Of a DNA stretch of 64,000 bases, positions 23,181 through 33,400 are shown in pieces. The notes under the pieces are model-generated. The model did no database searches and was not told where the DNA came from. It saw only the letters and a list, made by a program, of their open reading frames with translations. The stretch is taken from positions 1 to 64,000 of the forward strand of contig JADIIX010000132.1 in assembly GCA_027604505.1 (NCBI GenBank). Reading direction: 5' to 3'. This DNA comes from Gonapodya sp. JEL0774 (Eukaryota > Monoblepharomycota > Monoblepharidomycetes > Monoblepharidales > Gonapodyaceae). Made by a program: the position numbers and the translations under genes. How positions within the stretch are numbered: the first letter of the stretch is position 1; the number at the start of each line of letters is the position of its first letter.

Positions 23181-26100
23181 ATGTCATTTCCTCGACGATT
23201 CATCCAAGCACCGCCAGGTGAGTGATGGAAATCTTGCAATCCGAGTCTCCGCCAAGTCTTCGTTGGCGCCTGCTGACCCGAACCCTCGCACTTCGTCCTT
23301 ACTGGCACGGATACTTTCAGCTCTGCCTTTTGATCCAACCGTTTCGTTCCATGATGTCATATCGACGGAGTCACCTGCTTTGGCGCAACGTCAGGTTCGC
23401 TACCTTAACACGAACAGCATTGGAGTAGTTGCTTCTGCATTGGTGTTTTTGAGACGTGCTCTACTAATTGTCACACTGTGTCGACGACTACGTCTCGAAG
23501 ACCGCCCTCATGAACCTCACTAGAGCCATCTACCAGCTATCAGAGCTTTCAGAGTACGCTGCAGAGCTGTTTGACGGTGAGACATCACCACATCGAGTGG
23601 AATTTGCTAGAAGCAACCCTGAACTCCATTCCAGCTCTTTTGGCCACAACGTCCTCTGTGGTCGATCGGATCTCCTCCATTGAGCTCCGCGTTGACGGTT
23701 TGAGAGAAAAGCTTGACGCTGTGAAACAGGATGTTCTCAAAGCGGGAGTGGTGCAGTCACGTCTTGTCACTGAGCGTGGGTTTGTGTGGAGATGCCTTCC
23801 TGATCATCATCTCAACCTGTCATTCCGTTCAGGACTTGAATGGCGCCCACCACCAGCTTCATTCACCTCCCACTTCACAAAGCAGACGGAACCTGCTTCT
23901 ATTACTTCGTTTTACGAAACGCTACCTCCTCTTCCTCCTCTAGAGATCCTTGATGAGTTCCGCACTGACGGCCAGCCCAGCATGAAATTTTTCTCGTACC
24001 CACAGTTTTTCGAAGAGCAGTGGAAAGTCACAATTGAAAAAGAGGAGGAAGAGAAGAGGAAAAGGAAAGAGGAGAGAAAAAAAGAAAAGGTACCTGCTTT
24101 TTGTGGACACCTTTATGCGCAATTGGTCTCTAACGCAGTGTTGCTTCCTGAAGCACGAGAAGCGCAACAAGCGTGAACGAGAAATCAAATCACTCGACGT
24201 TATCACTTACGACAGTGAGGGTAATGTTGTCATCTCGAAGCCCGCCGGTGGGCCAGATGCTTCACAGGCTGGTGCAACCACCAGCATACTGATGAAACTG
24301 GCAGCCAAGCGCAAGGAGGAAGATTCTAAAGGTGGTATGATAGGCCCACCGATAGCGCAAGCAATCGTCAATGCGCCGAATGAACCGCAGGAGATTTCGG
24401 AAACCGATTACAACCAACCCACGTCGCATGTTCCAACGCAGAAAGTTGATGAATTATCCGTTCCCCGTGCTACAAACGACTGTGCCTTCGGTGCTGGATT
24501 GAATGACGAAGATGTTGCGGCCAGTGATGTCGAGGTGGACGCCGGAAGCACGGATGGTGTTCCATTCGTACCTGCAATAGACAGTTCTGTTGATGAGGAA
24601 GACCCTTCAAAATCTCGGAAGCGAGCTAACCTGCATCAGGAACTCACGGAGCGTGAGCCCGCTCCGGAGACCTTGAATGCAAACGGTCTCGGCAGTGCGT
24701 TGAAAAATGCAATGACCCGATTGAAAAAGACCAACGAGACCACGCCTAGCGGATCGATCGGAAAATACGCTGGCGAACAGACAGTTCACGCGGAGAGCGA
24801 TTCCTTAAGTCCAAAAGGGAAAAAAGTTGGAATGAAGCCGCGGTTTGAAGAATCTGGCTCTGATAAAAGAAAATACGTGCAAAACTTTAAAGAGGTTATC
24901 ACCACTTCACATTATTCCTCTACTGACTCGTCGGCTTCTTTGAACGAGATCAGTACAACTGAAGGCGTTAATGGCAATGTTCTTGGTACCAAGGGACGGC
25001 GACAAAAGATGAGAGTGGATGAAGAGGATACTCAGTCTGACTCCAGCGTGCCTCCAATACATTCGCGAGTAGAGAGTGAAACAGGCTCGCTTCAAGGGGG
25101 CCAACTAGGTTCCAATTCTTCAGAATTGGCAGAAAATGATCACGATTATCCAACCCCGTTGCTTGGAAACAATGCATCGGATCCTTTTGAAGTCTCAGAG
25201 AACATTCCAGAACCTCATTTTGAGCGGACCAGTAGCACATCCAAGATTCTCAAACACACCAAACCAGGACGCGGTTCGGGAGCACCTGAGGCTTTGCAAA
25301 AAACGATAAGTCATCCTTCGCCCGAGGTCCATGGTGAAGGACATTTGGAAGATCAAGCAGAGACGTGCAGGGCAAATCAAGTAAACGAAGAACCTCCGTC
25401 GCCCGCCTCCTCCGCAGGGGAGAGATCTCAAGTATTGAGGGCAGCAATGTTAAAGTTAAAAAAGACAGTGAAATCGTCAACAGAGGAAGAACCTTCCACC
25501 TCACGGAACCACGAACCACTCAGAAACAGTAACGTTCCATCAACGGATGAGGAAACAGTTGCACTCGAATCAGATCAGGATGTCGAATCATCAGAGCAAG
25601 AAAATGCGCCGTCAAGCGGCTCGTTTCACGAGAGTCTGCGGTCAGGTGTCGCTCGTCTTAAAAAAGTGCCCGCTGGGATATCGCACGCGGAGGATTCGCT
25701 CCCTCCACTCCCAAGCGAACTTGATAACGACGAGAACGACGGAGAGATTGAGCTCGTCGAGCATGATGAGAATGACGAGAATGGGGTGCCAGAATGCCCA
25801 GTGGAACAACGTGATACGAAGGGTGCCGACCGCGTTCTACCTGGATTCAGATCTAAGGCTCCACCCCCACCACCTTTAGCGCCACCCGCACCACGTTTGC
25901 CAGTTGCAACAGCAAGCAATGTTGTTGAAATGAAGAAGGAGGTCACCCCGTCCCCTAAAAGTGCGGACCGCAGTGACATCTTGGCCGACATAAAAAGTGG
26001 AGGGGTTAGTCACAAATTGCGACTCAAAATCAAATGCTGCGTCCTTTTCTTACGGTTTTTCGTACTCCTCTTCAAAGTTCAAACTGAAAAAAGTGGAGCA

Positions 26101-26498
26101 TTCTCCTTCACCAAAATCGAAGGCGCCCGAAACGCCGCTAACTGCCGCGGGAGCGATCGCACAAGCAATTTCCCGAGCTTCACCTGAGGGTGCCTCACCG
26201 GGATCCGCAACGTCAGACGTCAACCCGCTACTGGCAACCTTGAAAAAGGTCACACCACAGCAAGTGCAAAAACGGACGAGTACGGCCGGACTGGGTACTG
26301 GCGATGTTGCAGCTATACTTATGCGTAGAGCAAAATTGGTGGAGAGTGACAGTGATGAGGGTGAGAATGGTTTTGTTCTGTGTTATGTTATGTTTCAACG
26401 ACACAAACTAACACTTCTGTTTGTTCCCTGTCAATTTTTTTTTCGGGGTGCACCAAGGAAGCGACGACAGCGATGATAGCGACGATGATTGGAAGTAG
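23181..26498 (+). CDS. SCAR/WAVE-family Arp2/3 activator
   Basis: SCAR/WAVE links Rac signalling to Arp2/3 actin branching as part of the WAVE complex. Eight exons give about 925 residues. The N-terminal SCAR homology domain begins MSFPRRFIQAPP. It continues MNLTRAIYQLSELSEYAAEL, SIPALLATTSSVVDRISSIE and VDGLREKLDAVKQDVL, and ends PPLEILDEFRTDGQPSMKFF and the basic EEEEKRKRKEERKKEK stretch. A long acidic/Ser-rich middle contains three LKKT/LKKV motifs (about 24685, 25430, 25640). A short polyproline, SKAPPPPPLAPPAPRLP (about 25852), comes next. The WH2 domain SDILADIKSGG-FKLKKVEHS is split by an intron (26005-26077). The C segment is GDVAAILMRRAKLVESDSDE. The final intron joins to an acidic tail, GSDDSDDSDDDWK, with the hallmark Trp, ending at TAG 26498. 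All VCA elements are intact. The gene is 130 bp upstream of a same-strand caprin-like gene. Confidence 0.9.
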
Positions 26499-26628
26499 AA
26501 TTGTGAGAATAGATGTTGTTTTTAGCATTGCATCGACCAACATTTGTCTGAACCTTCCGAGAGTTGGAAGTTGGAGGAGGGTGGCACCATTTGTTTTCAA
26601 TTGCAAAATGATTTCATCATTTCCCGAC

Positions 26629-28659
26629 ATGACAACGGACTCTTCGACCGGGCAACCGGCTGTGGCAGCCTCTCTTAAGCGTGACAAGAAGAAGAAGAAG
26701 AGCGAGAACCCAGTGGCGGAGGAATCCGCTGTGTTCGTCGCCAGCAGTCAGCAGACAAGACCTGAATCTCCCCAGGGGGATGAATCCAAGAGCAAAAACG
26801 GTTATGTGGAAGCCATTTCGAAGCGTCTGCGTAATTTGAAAAAGAAGCTGGTGAGAAGGATCCAAAGTTTTGCCTGACGTTGAGATGTTCAGCGAAGTTA
26901 TGCGCCTAACTGAGTCTGAGGGACCAACTCGAGCAAGAAGATTGCTTGGGCATGAGCTGATATTAAGACGAGTTTTAACGAATGCATTCTCGTCCGCTAT
27001 CCTCCCCCACCAACCAAACCCACCGCGAACCCACCACGCACCACTTACATGCTACCCTAGGGAAAACTTGAGCAGTACGATGTGGTGCCCAAAGACCAAC
27101 TAAATGCAGACCAGAAACTGGCGCTGAGTAAGCGACCGGAACTCCAGGCGACGTGCAAGGAACTGGAAGACATCGTGAAGCAATTCCTATTAATGGATGC
27201 GGAAGTAGGTTCCCCAACTATTGTTCATTTTTGAACATATCAATCTGAGCTTGAGTTCAATGCTGAATGCTGCGACACGATTCAGGAAATCAAGGCAGAA
27301 AAGGCAGCAAGGGACCTCAGAGACAAGGAAGAACAAAGCAAAATTGAAAAGGCTGTGCACGACGAAAAGGTCGGTTCCCAGATGGTAGTTCAGCAGAAGA
27401 CGCTTCAACAAGGATCACGCCTCATGTATCGGTGGATTAGCATCAGAACGACAACAACACCGCAACATTGCTCCGTACAATCTTCGCATTGAACAGACTA
27501 AACGCTCCCCCAGCCACGATTCAACTGTCACCTGAGCAATGGCAAACCCTTGCGTACTTCAAGCAAATTTTAACTGGTGAAGCATTGGATATCTCGTGAG
27601 TGCAACCATGGTATGGTTTCCCTTTCTCTTTCTCATGAGAGTTCCTGCTTTCCAGCGTCGAAAACTTCACTCATCCCGCAGTTCACCATCTCACCAAATA
27701 TCTCAGTCACTCACCAGAGGCTTTCATGTCGACGATAACGTATAGTGACATCCATCACTTGATTGAACTTCTCATCAACCCTCCGCCTCCCCCGGCCCCT
27801 CCCGTATTTGGTCTCGCCGAAGAGGTGGAGGTCAACGGTGTCCAAGATGAAATTCCTGACGCCGTGCCGGTTATCTGGTCGGAGGAGGGCGTCATTTTGC
27901 AGGACGAACCGCCAGTTCAACCATACCTGGAAGAGGAGGAAGAACTGGATATTCAAGGAACCATTGCGGTGCCGGTGGGAGGAATACGATTTGGATCCCT
28001 GGCAGAAGACGGAGAAGAATGTAAGTTGCAAGGTGCGGAATCGTCGGGTTGCCGGGATTCGAGCTTGTTCGGGGGGATGACTGAAGATATGAGCGTGGTC
28101 CAATGATGACATTAACAAATTCGATTAGTCTTTAAGACATGAAACCATGGTTCGAGATATGTTTCTGATGGACTTCGTTGAGGAAGATGAGGAAATGGAA
28201 CCTGATATAGGAGGACACTTATGCTTTTCCATGTGTTGACCCCTAGCTGCGGACCAGGATCTCACCCAACCAGTATCACAATCAGAGGACTTAACCCTGG
28301 CAACGGCGACTAATGGTGTTCCTTACCAAGACGACCGTGGCCCCGTGGCTGTCAGCGGATGGTCAGAGTCATCGGCTGCACTCGTCGACCAAGATGGCAC
28401 ACAGCAGTATGCAGAACTGGCGGCTGTTCAAGATATCACACCTCTTCCGTCGGGACCGCCGGGTGGCAACAATGGATCCCAACAAGGACCAGGATTTCGA
28501 GGAGGATTCCGTGGAGGCCCTCGTGGCGGCTTCAGGGGTGGCTTCCGGGGTACTGCGCCGTTCAGGGGCCGTGGGAATGGACGCGGTGGTGGCGGGGCCA
28601 GTCGAGGTTGGGCCGGTCCACCCAGGGGTCGCGGTGGAAACACCCCAAGAGGCCAGTGA
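26629..28659 (+). CDS. Caprin-family RNA-binding protein with C-terminal RGG repeats
   Basis: Caprins bind mRNA and G3BP-type partners and act in RNP granules. From ATG 26629 (MTTDSSTGQPAVAA; another in-frame ATG is at 26608) comes a Lys-rich segment. The caprin HR1-like coiled coil follows: YVEAISKRLRNLKKKL | GKLEQYDVVPKDQLNADQKL, then RPELQATCKELEDIVKQF. Next are EIKAEKAARDLRDKEEQSK and an α-helical block ALNRLNAPPATIQLSPEQW, HHLTKYLSHSPEAFMSTI, with an acidic linker after it. The C-terminus is a run of RGG boxes (FRGGFRGGPRGGFRGG, 28496-28650) ending NTPRGQ at 28659. Introns at about 26849, 27208, 27370 and 27598 join in phase. The intron GTAAGTT...CCCTAG (28021-28247) contains a coding-like stretch, EEDEEMEPDI, that could be an alternative exon. 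Confidence 0.75.
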
Positions 28660-29476
28660 AAGATTTTGGTCGAAGTTGAACAAATCCAACCAATCAGAGC
28701 TTTCAGTTTGAGCCAAGAAAAACTTTGTACCCTAAATCTCGAATTCGAAATGGTTGAGTGATTACACAGCATACCCACTTCCTTTTGCGACTGGCAACTG
28801 TGCAAAAGCCTACAGGAATTCAGCGATAACTTTTCACTCTATGTCTCCGTTGAAGGTTTAGAGAAGGAGTGGCTTTGTTGTGCCCCCGGGTCGAATCGTC
28901 CGTCGCTACAAGGAAGTACTTACCCGGATCTCACCAGTTGTGAATGTCCTATTGACAGTCATTGAAAAGCCAGTTCTTCTGTTCGACCGATCTCTCATGT
29001 TCAGGGCCTTCATAGGAGTCAACGGGAGGATTCAAAAAGGTTGACTCTACTCATCAGACGGATCTGTCGTAGGGATGTCCACCATTCTCCAGAAGGCCAC
29101 CAGAATGCGTTGGCTTTCTCATACAACATAGTAATGCATCAATGCTCAGCACTGCCCAGATGCAAATCTCACAAGGTGCAGGGGCAGCAAACAATTCACA
29201 CAGCGGCGGTCTTTACACCAAAGCAGTTCGTATTTTTTCCTTTCCTTTTTTTTTTTTTTTTTTTGGTGTGTATTATCATGTAACCTCGGCCCCTCCACCG
29301 ACGGCTTATATTTTCTACAACGTTTAGAGTAAAAAAAGGGGTTGCAGAGGCTCTCCATATATGTACACAAGAAAGAAAACCCCCGTCAATGAATCAAAAC
29401 ACTGCGTGCCCGCGCGAAACCGTCACACTCAAAACACTCATGCAAACTTGCGTTAACGATGATCTTTTTGACCGTG
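28660..29476. other. Convergent intergenic region with T19 run
   Basis: This 817 bp stretch lies between the converging caprin-like and bZIP genes. It contains a run of 19 T (29246-29264) and presumably both 3' UTRs. I see no gene in it. Confidence 0.5.
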
Positions 29477-32321
29477 TCATCGCCCATCAGCACCCGGCTT
29501 ACTTTGCTGTTGGGTTTCCTTGAACGTGCCTTTCAGGAGAGATTGAATGAAGGCTGCTGCTGCATGAGATGCCTCCTTCTGCACAGCCGCAACCTTCCCC
29601 ACGTCACTGGGTGTTTGTCCCGGAATAAACTGCCTGTGCTGCTGCTGCTGATAGTTTTGCTGCACCGATTGCAACGGGGCTTGCTGTTGCTGCTGTTGCG
29701 CTTGCTGACCCTGCCTCTGCCTCGAATTCTCTCTCAAAGCAGCGGCGATGTTTCTCTTAATGGCTTCGTACTCGTCCCGGCTAAGCGCAGCTTGCGGGGC
29801 AGATACGGCCGTACCAGTGGAAGGAATTGAATCCAGGAGGGAGGCAGGAGTGGTGAAGACGAGAGAAGCAGGTGCCCGTGCGCTCGATGAACTCGACACG
29901 GAATGGGTCGAAGTTCCTGCCGTGGTGGCAGGCAAACTCGAGTATCGTGGACGGTACTGCTCCTGAACCTTCTCCTGTGTCTGTTGCTGCATCTGACTCA
30001 ACGATTGGTAGGTCTGCTGCAACGGAGTCGCATCTTCTACTGTCGCCACTACAGGGACAATCTTCGACCTCTTGATCTCCTTTTCCTTTGGAGCGGATAC
30101 CTGTGCTGAGACGCTCTTCGGCGCAGCAGAAGCGCCCAGCATCTCGAGGTAGGTCTTGAAGTCCTGTGGATATCCGCCTCCAAACATGTCCGCCGAAGGC
30201 ATGGCGGGAGTGGGAACCGACACAGGTGTGGGCATGGTGGGGGGCATGAAGGCGCCATACCCGGGATATCCGCCAAACACGTCCATACCACCCAGACCCA
30301 ATCCAGCCTCGTAATTGCCATAAGCAGGAGTAGGGAGAAGTCCGAAAGAATCAGTTTGTGGTGGGAAACCGAGCGAGGACCACAAATCGAGTGCGGGATC
30401 AGCAGGCAGAACGGTCGGGTGAGCCGTGAGTTTCGTGGGGAGAGCGGGAAGCTTGGCAGACACAGCCGCAGCTTTTTTGGCAGAAGCTGACTTGGGCGCA
30501 GAATTGGAGGAAGAAGCCGCTGGGGGAGTATCGGCAACGACCAATGGCTCCGCAGGGATTGATTTAGGAAGAATATCACCACCACCGATTGCCTTGCGAT
30601 AGACCGCAACCTCGGCCTTGAGCTTGCGGTTTTCCTCCAGGACCTTGGTAAGCGACGCCCGAAGAGCACGGCGGTCGGATTCAGAGTTCCGCAGCTGATC
30701 CTCGAGAGTGGTGACATACTAGAGGGGTTGGTGTACGTGGAACAAAGAATGATCATGAAGTCAAGCAACCATCGTCACCACCAACAGAACAAATCCGAAA
30801 CCCCCCCGTCAGCCCGTTAGCCTACTAACCTCCTTTTTCCTTAGCCTGAAGTTCCTCGCGCTGATTTTGTTCCTCAACTGCCTCCGTTCCCGAGAGGACA
30901 ACCCAGACCTCTGCAGTTCTCTCTCTAAATCCTCGGTGGGCTCTCTGGGCTGATTACCGGCATGCCGACCGGGGTTGTTAGGGCTCGGCTGATGAATAAG
31001 CATGAGAGGGTCCAGATCTAAGGGTTAAGAAAGGAATGCTATATCAACTTCGTGAAAAATACTACTGCACAATGCATTCAACCCACCGTCATCCTCAAAC
31101 TTCACCATCTCCGGTTCTTCCTCTTCCATTTCTACGTCTTCAAGCAGCTTCCCGTACTCGCCTGCTTCCCCGATCCCCCCGACGCGCAGTGAAGCAAAGG
31201 GATCGTCGATGAGATCCCGGTCACGCTGCGAGAAATCGTATAGAAGGCCCTGCTTCTGAAGCTTGAGAAGCTGCTCTTGCACGCCAGATGCGTCAACTGT
31301 AATGGGGTCGCGACGAGCTTCGGCGGAGTTGTTTCCGGCAATCGCTTTCGAGGACGACGCATTCGGATCAGCTTCGCGGTGATCGAAGCATTCCTCGGCT
31401 TGCAGCCCTGTCATGGTTGAGGGCATTGGTGGAATAGCAAAATTGTAGCCGGCGGCGGCAACACCGAGGACTGCAGGATCATACTCTGATGGGTCGTAGG
31501 AGCCAAAGTAATCGAATGGTGGAAACGCTGTATCCGGGAAGCCAAGGACTGGGGACGCGTCGACGGGTGCGAAAATGTCAGAAGGAGTAATGGTGGCAGA
31601 GGGTGAGGACGAGGATGAAAGGCGGGTAGGAGACATGAGTGGAAAAGCCGGCGGTGGAGTGGCAGAGAGGAAAGAGGATCTACACAGTGAGTGGACCAAT
31701 GAGTGAGGTGCTTTCTTTCGTAAGTTCGAAAGGGTAAACTCTTCGCACGGATGCATGTGCAGGAACCATTTACGGTAGATCCGAACAATACCACGGCTAT
31801 GATTCAATCGATGCATCCTCGATCCGCTTTTCCAAATTACTAAGTACTCCTTGTATCCCTCTTCCATTTACTCACTTTGAGTCGATTGCATCCATGTTAT
31901 CGTCGAGATCTGTGTTCTCCCGGAGCCAATTTTCATCGAGGATAGAGCTTAGGTCCTGGCTCGCAATGTTAGAAGCGGAAGCGGAAGGCGCCACAGCGGA
32001 GAACGGCGGATGCTCCGACAGGGAAGCAGAGCCATTCTCGAACGTGAGGTAAGCGGACAGATCCGAAGAAGAGTTACCCCGACTGAGAGCGTCCTTGAGG
32101 TAGCGGTTAGAAGAGAAGACGTTGTCGCGGAAGAGGATGTCAGCGGTGTCCTTGATAGGGCCTGAGGACGACGAGGACGATTCTTGCTGAGTGTCGGCAG
32201 AATCAACGTTCGAAAACAGGGAGCTCTTGAGGGAAAGTTGGTGAACCGATTCAGAGATTTGATGGCGGGTTTTTTGAATCGGCAGGTGAAAAGGGTGTGG
32301 AGTGGAGTAAAGCAGAGACAT
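29477..32321 (-). CDS. bZIP transcription factor
   Basis: Exons read from ATG 32321 (MSLLYSTPHPFHLP). A Ser-rich activation-type N-terminus is joined by a GTGAGT intron (about 31872-31682) to SSFLSATPPPAFPLMS. An acidic segment, LLEDVEMEEEEPEMVKF, follows. The basic region RRQLRNKISARNFRLRKKE (about 30890-30835) has the bZIP signature N-x7-R. An intron there (GTTAGTAG...CTCTAG) separates it from the zipper YVTTLEDQLRNSESDRRALR, then ASLTKVLEENRKLKAEV. The long C-terminus is Pro/Ala-rich, with Gln runs (about 29700-29640), and ends SKPGADGR at 29477. The split of basic region from zipper by an intron is clean in phase. It is a nuclear DNA-binding dimer. Its target and closest relative are not determined. 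The upstream region is shared with the divergent J-protein gene. Confidence 0.85.
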
Positions 32322-33400
32322 TGTTGGGGATTGTTGGAGGGCTTGGTTTCGAAACCACACTCTTTGAAGAATATTGGAGGGAGAAGCAGGAGAGCAGCCG
32401 CAAAAGAATCGAGAATGGGAAAAGAGTGGAAAGAAAGTAACGAGAGGGTTACTACTTTCAGCTATCAAATCCAAGATAAGTGGTCCGCCGGGCGGACCAC
32501 CCCATTCTTCTCCCTTCCCAGAACTTCTCCCCTAGCAAGTTCCGCACCTAGCACCACTCTCTTTCCTTTGCTAACAAGCTTTCCTTCCCTCCTCTATCTG
32601 GCCTCCCCTCAAAACCGATCCCGCAGCGCATCTCCACAAACACACCGCACCCACACTCACTCTTCACAAACTGCAACTGCAATTCCTCTTTATCCTAGAC
32701 TTGCGTGTGCGATTCCAACTCTCTGCGTGCGAGAGCAAACAGGTAGTTGGACTGAGTTCTACGTGGCAGTGACTGGGACCGCGGAGGGGTCCATTGTGGC
32801 TATGCACAAGTCCACGCAATCCGGTAAAATGTGTTTTTACCTTCGCATTCCCTTGTTTTAAATATTCATTTCTGGATTCGGTTGTAGATATTTGTATAAT
32901 TATTCATTTCTGGATTCGGTTGTAGATATTTGTATAGACTTCCCGCCACGGTCCCTGTTTCTTTTACATTAAATTGAGTTTGATACATATCGAAGAGACT
33001 ATCGGATCTTTCTTCCACTCCGCGTGCTTGACTGTCTCATCTCGTTCTTTCTGCATGAGATGTTGTTAGAATGCATGTTGCAAGTGGCCGGAACATACTC
33101 TGTACATCCTCCAGAACAGTGTTCCGGGATCACTTCCATCAAATTTCGACGTGGATAAATATAAGTTAACACCCCAGTTCTTGAGGTCCGACTCGGCGCT
33201 GGGAGCTGCACGCCGCCGAACGGAGTATTCTCCGTCTTTTAGCTGTATAACACCCACTTAAGAACCGACAAATCCTCACCGCGCTCAAACAGCTTCCGTC
33301 GAGATTCGTGGCGGGTGTGCTCGAGCCACCTCAGATCATGATCGCCCACAGTTCATCGTTCCCCTTGCCACAAGCTCCGCATTCGAACCCGGGATCTACA
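32322..33400. promoter_or_regulatory. Long divergent intergenic region
   Basis: About 1.08 kb separate the bZIP and J-protein starts. The left half is C/T-rich (TCTCCTTTCCTT-like tracts around 32500-32600), and the centre holds the 38-bp-period direct repeat listed separately. One frame is open from 32184 to 32861 on the plus strand but is antisense to the bZIP gene and low-complexity, so it is not called. Confidence 0.5.
32863..32936. repeat. Perfect direct repeat, two 36-bp copies with 38-bp period
   Basis: Two identical 36-bp copies (32863-32898 and 32901-32936), each beginning TATTCATTTCTGG and ending TTTGTATA, are separated by 2 bp. They lie in the intergenic region between the bZIP and J-protein genes. 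Confidence 0.95.

Noticed and set aside
22817..23338. Minus-strand frame of about 170 residues
   Set aside because: It overlaps the last exon of mL53 and the first exon and intron of SCAR/WAVE, both of which splice cleanly on the plus strand.
29459..29830. Plus-strand Leu-rich frame
   Set aside because: It is antisense to the Gln-rich C-terminus of the bZIP gene (CAG/CTG strand effect).
32184..32861. Plus-strand frame of about 225 residues
   Set aside because: It partly overlaps the bZIP first exon in antisense, and the rest is low-complexity C/T sequence with no domain.
33370..33400. TTCGAACCCGGGA, resembling a tRNA T-arm
   Set aside because: No matching acceptor stem, D-arm or anticodon arm is found around it. 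It lies in the 5' flank of the J-protein gene.
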